Below are positions 6,149 through 6,982 of a stretch of DNA of 6,982 nucleotides, in pieces. Numbering within the stretch: the stretch's first letter is position 1; the number at the start of each line of letters is the position of its first letter. This stretch comes from Verrucomicrobiales bacterium (GTDB lineage Bacteria > Verrucomicrobiota > Verrucomicrobiia > Limisphaerales > F1-80-MAGS106): positions 1-6,982 of the forward strand of contig CANLCA010000144.1 in assembly GCA_947487925.1 (NCBI GenBank), read 5' to 3'. The notes under the pieces are model-generated. The model saw only the letters and a list, made by a program, of their open reading frames with translations. It searched no databases and had not been told where the DNA came from. The translations under genes and the position numbers were made by a program.

Positions 6149-6687
6149 AGGCTCTCCAAGCTCACGAGATCTTCGCCGAACTCCTCGCGGAGCCGGACTT
6201 CGATCCGTTCGGTCTTTGTGGTGTCCACTGCCCGGCCCACGAAATCCGGTCGAATCGGCAGCTCCCGATGACCGCGGTCGATCAAGACGGCCAGCTGCAC
6301 CCTTTCAGGGCGGCCGAAATCGTTGAGCGAATCCAGCGCCGCTCGGGTAGTCCGGCCGCTAAATAGCACATCATCGACCAAGACCACAGTCCTGTGATTG
6401 ATGTCGCAAGGGATCTGTGTCGGAAAAATCTCTGGCGGCATCCTGTGGTTGAGATCATCGCGGTGCATCGTGACGTCCACCATCCCCACGGGTACGGAAT
6501 GCCCCCACAACTCGGCGAGCGCCTGTCCCAGCCGTTGCGCGAGAAAGGGCCCGCCGCGCTGGATTCCGATGAGCACCACATTCGAGCTCAGCCCATTGCG
6601 CTCGGCAACCTCGTGCGCCACGCGGGCCAACACCCGTTGCATCTCGCCGGAGGTCATGAGGACCCTGGATGAAGTCAATTTAGACAT
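6145..6687 (-). CDS. pyrR: Bifunctional pyr operon regulator / uracil phosphoribosyltransferase
   Basis: PyrR senses UMP/UTP against PRPP and represses pyrimidine genes by binding their mRNA. It can also make UMP from uracil and PRPP. The 180-residue protein has the normal length. It shows IGIQRGGPFLAQRL (40-53), the flexible active-site segment HRDDLN (75-80), the PRPP-binding motif VVLVDDVLFSGRTTRA (101-116) and the PyrR hallmark LIDRGHRELPIRPDFVGR (135-152). I chose the ATG at 6687-6685 because MSKLTSSRVLMTSGEM lines up with known PyrR N-termini. An ATG five codons upstream (6702) and one at 6858 add residues with no family counterpart, and the latter would run into the permease gene. A weak GGGTGG lies about 7 nt before the chosen start. 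It is followed directly by pyrB with a 4-bp overlap. No recognisable PyrR-binding stem-loop was found in the 122 bp upstream. Confidence 0.95.
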   Translation of the reverse strand: MSKLTSSRVLMTSGEMQRVLARVAHEVAERNGLSSNVVLIGIQRGGPFLAQRLGQALAELWGHSVPVGMVDVTMHRDDLNHRMPPEIFPTQIPCDINHRTVVLVDDVLFSGRTTRAALDSLNDFGRPERVQLAVLIDRGHRELPIRPDFVGRAVDTTKTERIEVRLREEFGEDLVSLESL

Positions 6688-6697
6688 GCGTCCACCC

Positions 6698-6726
6698 AAC
6701 ATAAAGGATGCCCGCCGGCTTGCCAA
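6698..6726 (-). promoter_or_regulatory. Candidate promoter for pyrR-pyrB
   Basis: On the minus strand TTGGCA (6726-6721, 5 of 6 to TTGACA) and TATGTT (6703-6698, 4 of 6 to TATAAT) are spaced by exactly 17 nt. The predicted start, near 6691, is only about 4 nt before the pyrR ATG at 6687, so the message would be almost leaderless. This agrees with the weak ribosome site there and would exclude the upstream ATG at 6702. Transcription reading through from the permease gene is the alternative. Confidence 0.4.
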
Positions 6727-6809
6727 GGATGCTGACGCGGAAAGGAAAGAACCCACTTTGAGCGGCGGACGCTGCGCATTGCCGAGAACACAGAAGCAGC
6801 GACCTGACC

Positions 6810-6982
6810 TTAGCCCGTCTTTTTCCCATCGCCATGGCCCAGGCGCATCGCAAACCACGCGGCCAACGCCGAGAGCACCACGAGCAGGGTCGACAGCGCA
6901 TTGATCTCGGGTGTCACTCCCCGTTTCACAGAAGAATATATGAGCATGGGCAGTGTGCTTGTGCCAGGGCCGCTGGTGAAGA
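6810..6982 (-). CDS. potC: PotC-like polyamine ABC transporter permease (C-terminal 56 residues)
   Basis: Only the end of the gene is in the window: a frame from the right edge (first full codon 6980-6978) to a TAA at 6812-6810. It reads FTSGPGTSTLPMLIYS (1-16), VKRGVTPEINALSTL (18-32) and then a hydrophobic helix LLVVLSALAAWFAMRL (32-47) with a short polar tail ending GDGKKTG. The TSGP...TLP..IYS..K.GVTPEINALST pattern is the C-terminus of PotC, the inner-membrane permease of spermidine/putrescine importers. The helix is its last transmembrane span. Partner genes (potA, potB, potD) would lie to the right, outside the window. It precedes pyrR by 122 bp on the same strand, and no terminator with a U-run is visible between them. 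The call rests on a short fragment: the family is well supported, the polyamine substrate is presumed. Confidence 0.8.
   Translation of the reverse strand, partial: FTSGPGTSTLPMLIYSSVKRGVTPEINALSTLLVVLSALAAWFAMRLGHGDGKKTG

Noticed and set aside
6688..6809. PyrR-binding attenuator upstream of pyrR
   Set aside because: I found no stem-loop with the known conserved terminal loop and no terminator/antiterminator pair on the minus strand.
6688..6858. Longer pyrR with 57 extra N-terminal residues
   Set aside because: The added residues match nothing in PyrR and would overlap the end of the PotC-like gene by 49 bp; the 180-residue form matches the family length.

Overview
The window looks like a piece of a free-living Gram-negative-type bacterial chromosome, most likely Verrucomicrobiota (Pedosphaera/Limisphaerales-like). 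That placement is an inference from three things: a sigma-70-like domain fused to another module, a CotH-kinase protein in a non-sporulation setting, and intergenic repeats built from short units (ATTAGTG..., AACGCGGAGACGC...). No rRNA, tRNA, transposase, phage gene or CRISPR array was seen.

Layout from left to right. (1) 1-954, minus strand: the first 318 residues of a UPF0261/Tm-1-like protein whose 3' end lies outside the window. (2) 955-1376: a divergent intergenic region with a good candidate promoter for the UPF0261 gene and an inverted repeat upstream of the next gene. (3) 1377-3668, plus strand: a 763-residue protein with an N-terminal ECF-sigma-like region, one membrane span and a C-terminal CotH kinase domain. 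This is the most unusual gene here. (4) 3669-4032: a convergent gap filled by two successive elements. Each is bounded by its own pair of inverted arms, and both carry almost the same palindrome (TCACCGT(A)TGGGTGA) at or near the midpoint. (5) 4033-6982, minus strand: four same-direction genes, in transcription order the C-terminus of a PotC-like polyamine ABC permease, pyrR, pyrB (overlapping pyrR by 4 bp) and an isopropylmalate-dehydrogenase-type gene (leuB-like).

How the genes work together. PyrR (UMP/PRPP-sensing regulator and uracil phosphoribosyltransferase) and PyrB (the committed step of pyrimidine synthesis) form a translationally coupled pair. The leuB-like gene follows after 115 bp that contain a strong hairpin, so it may be co-transcribed or separately controlled. 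Its nucleotide-binding loop reads APKY, as in NADP-dependent isocitrate dehydrogenase, not APDI as in classical LeuB. The sigma-TM-CotH protein would place a DNA/RNA-polymerase-type module in the cytoplasm and a kinase-fold domain on the other side of the membrane. Its partners and substrate cannot be told from this window. The best candidates for something undescribed are this fusion protein and the paired modular repeats.
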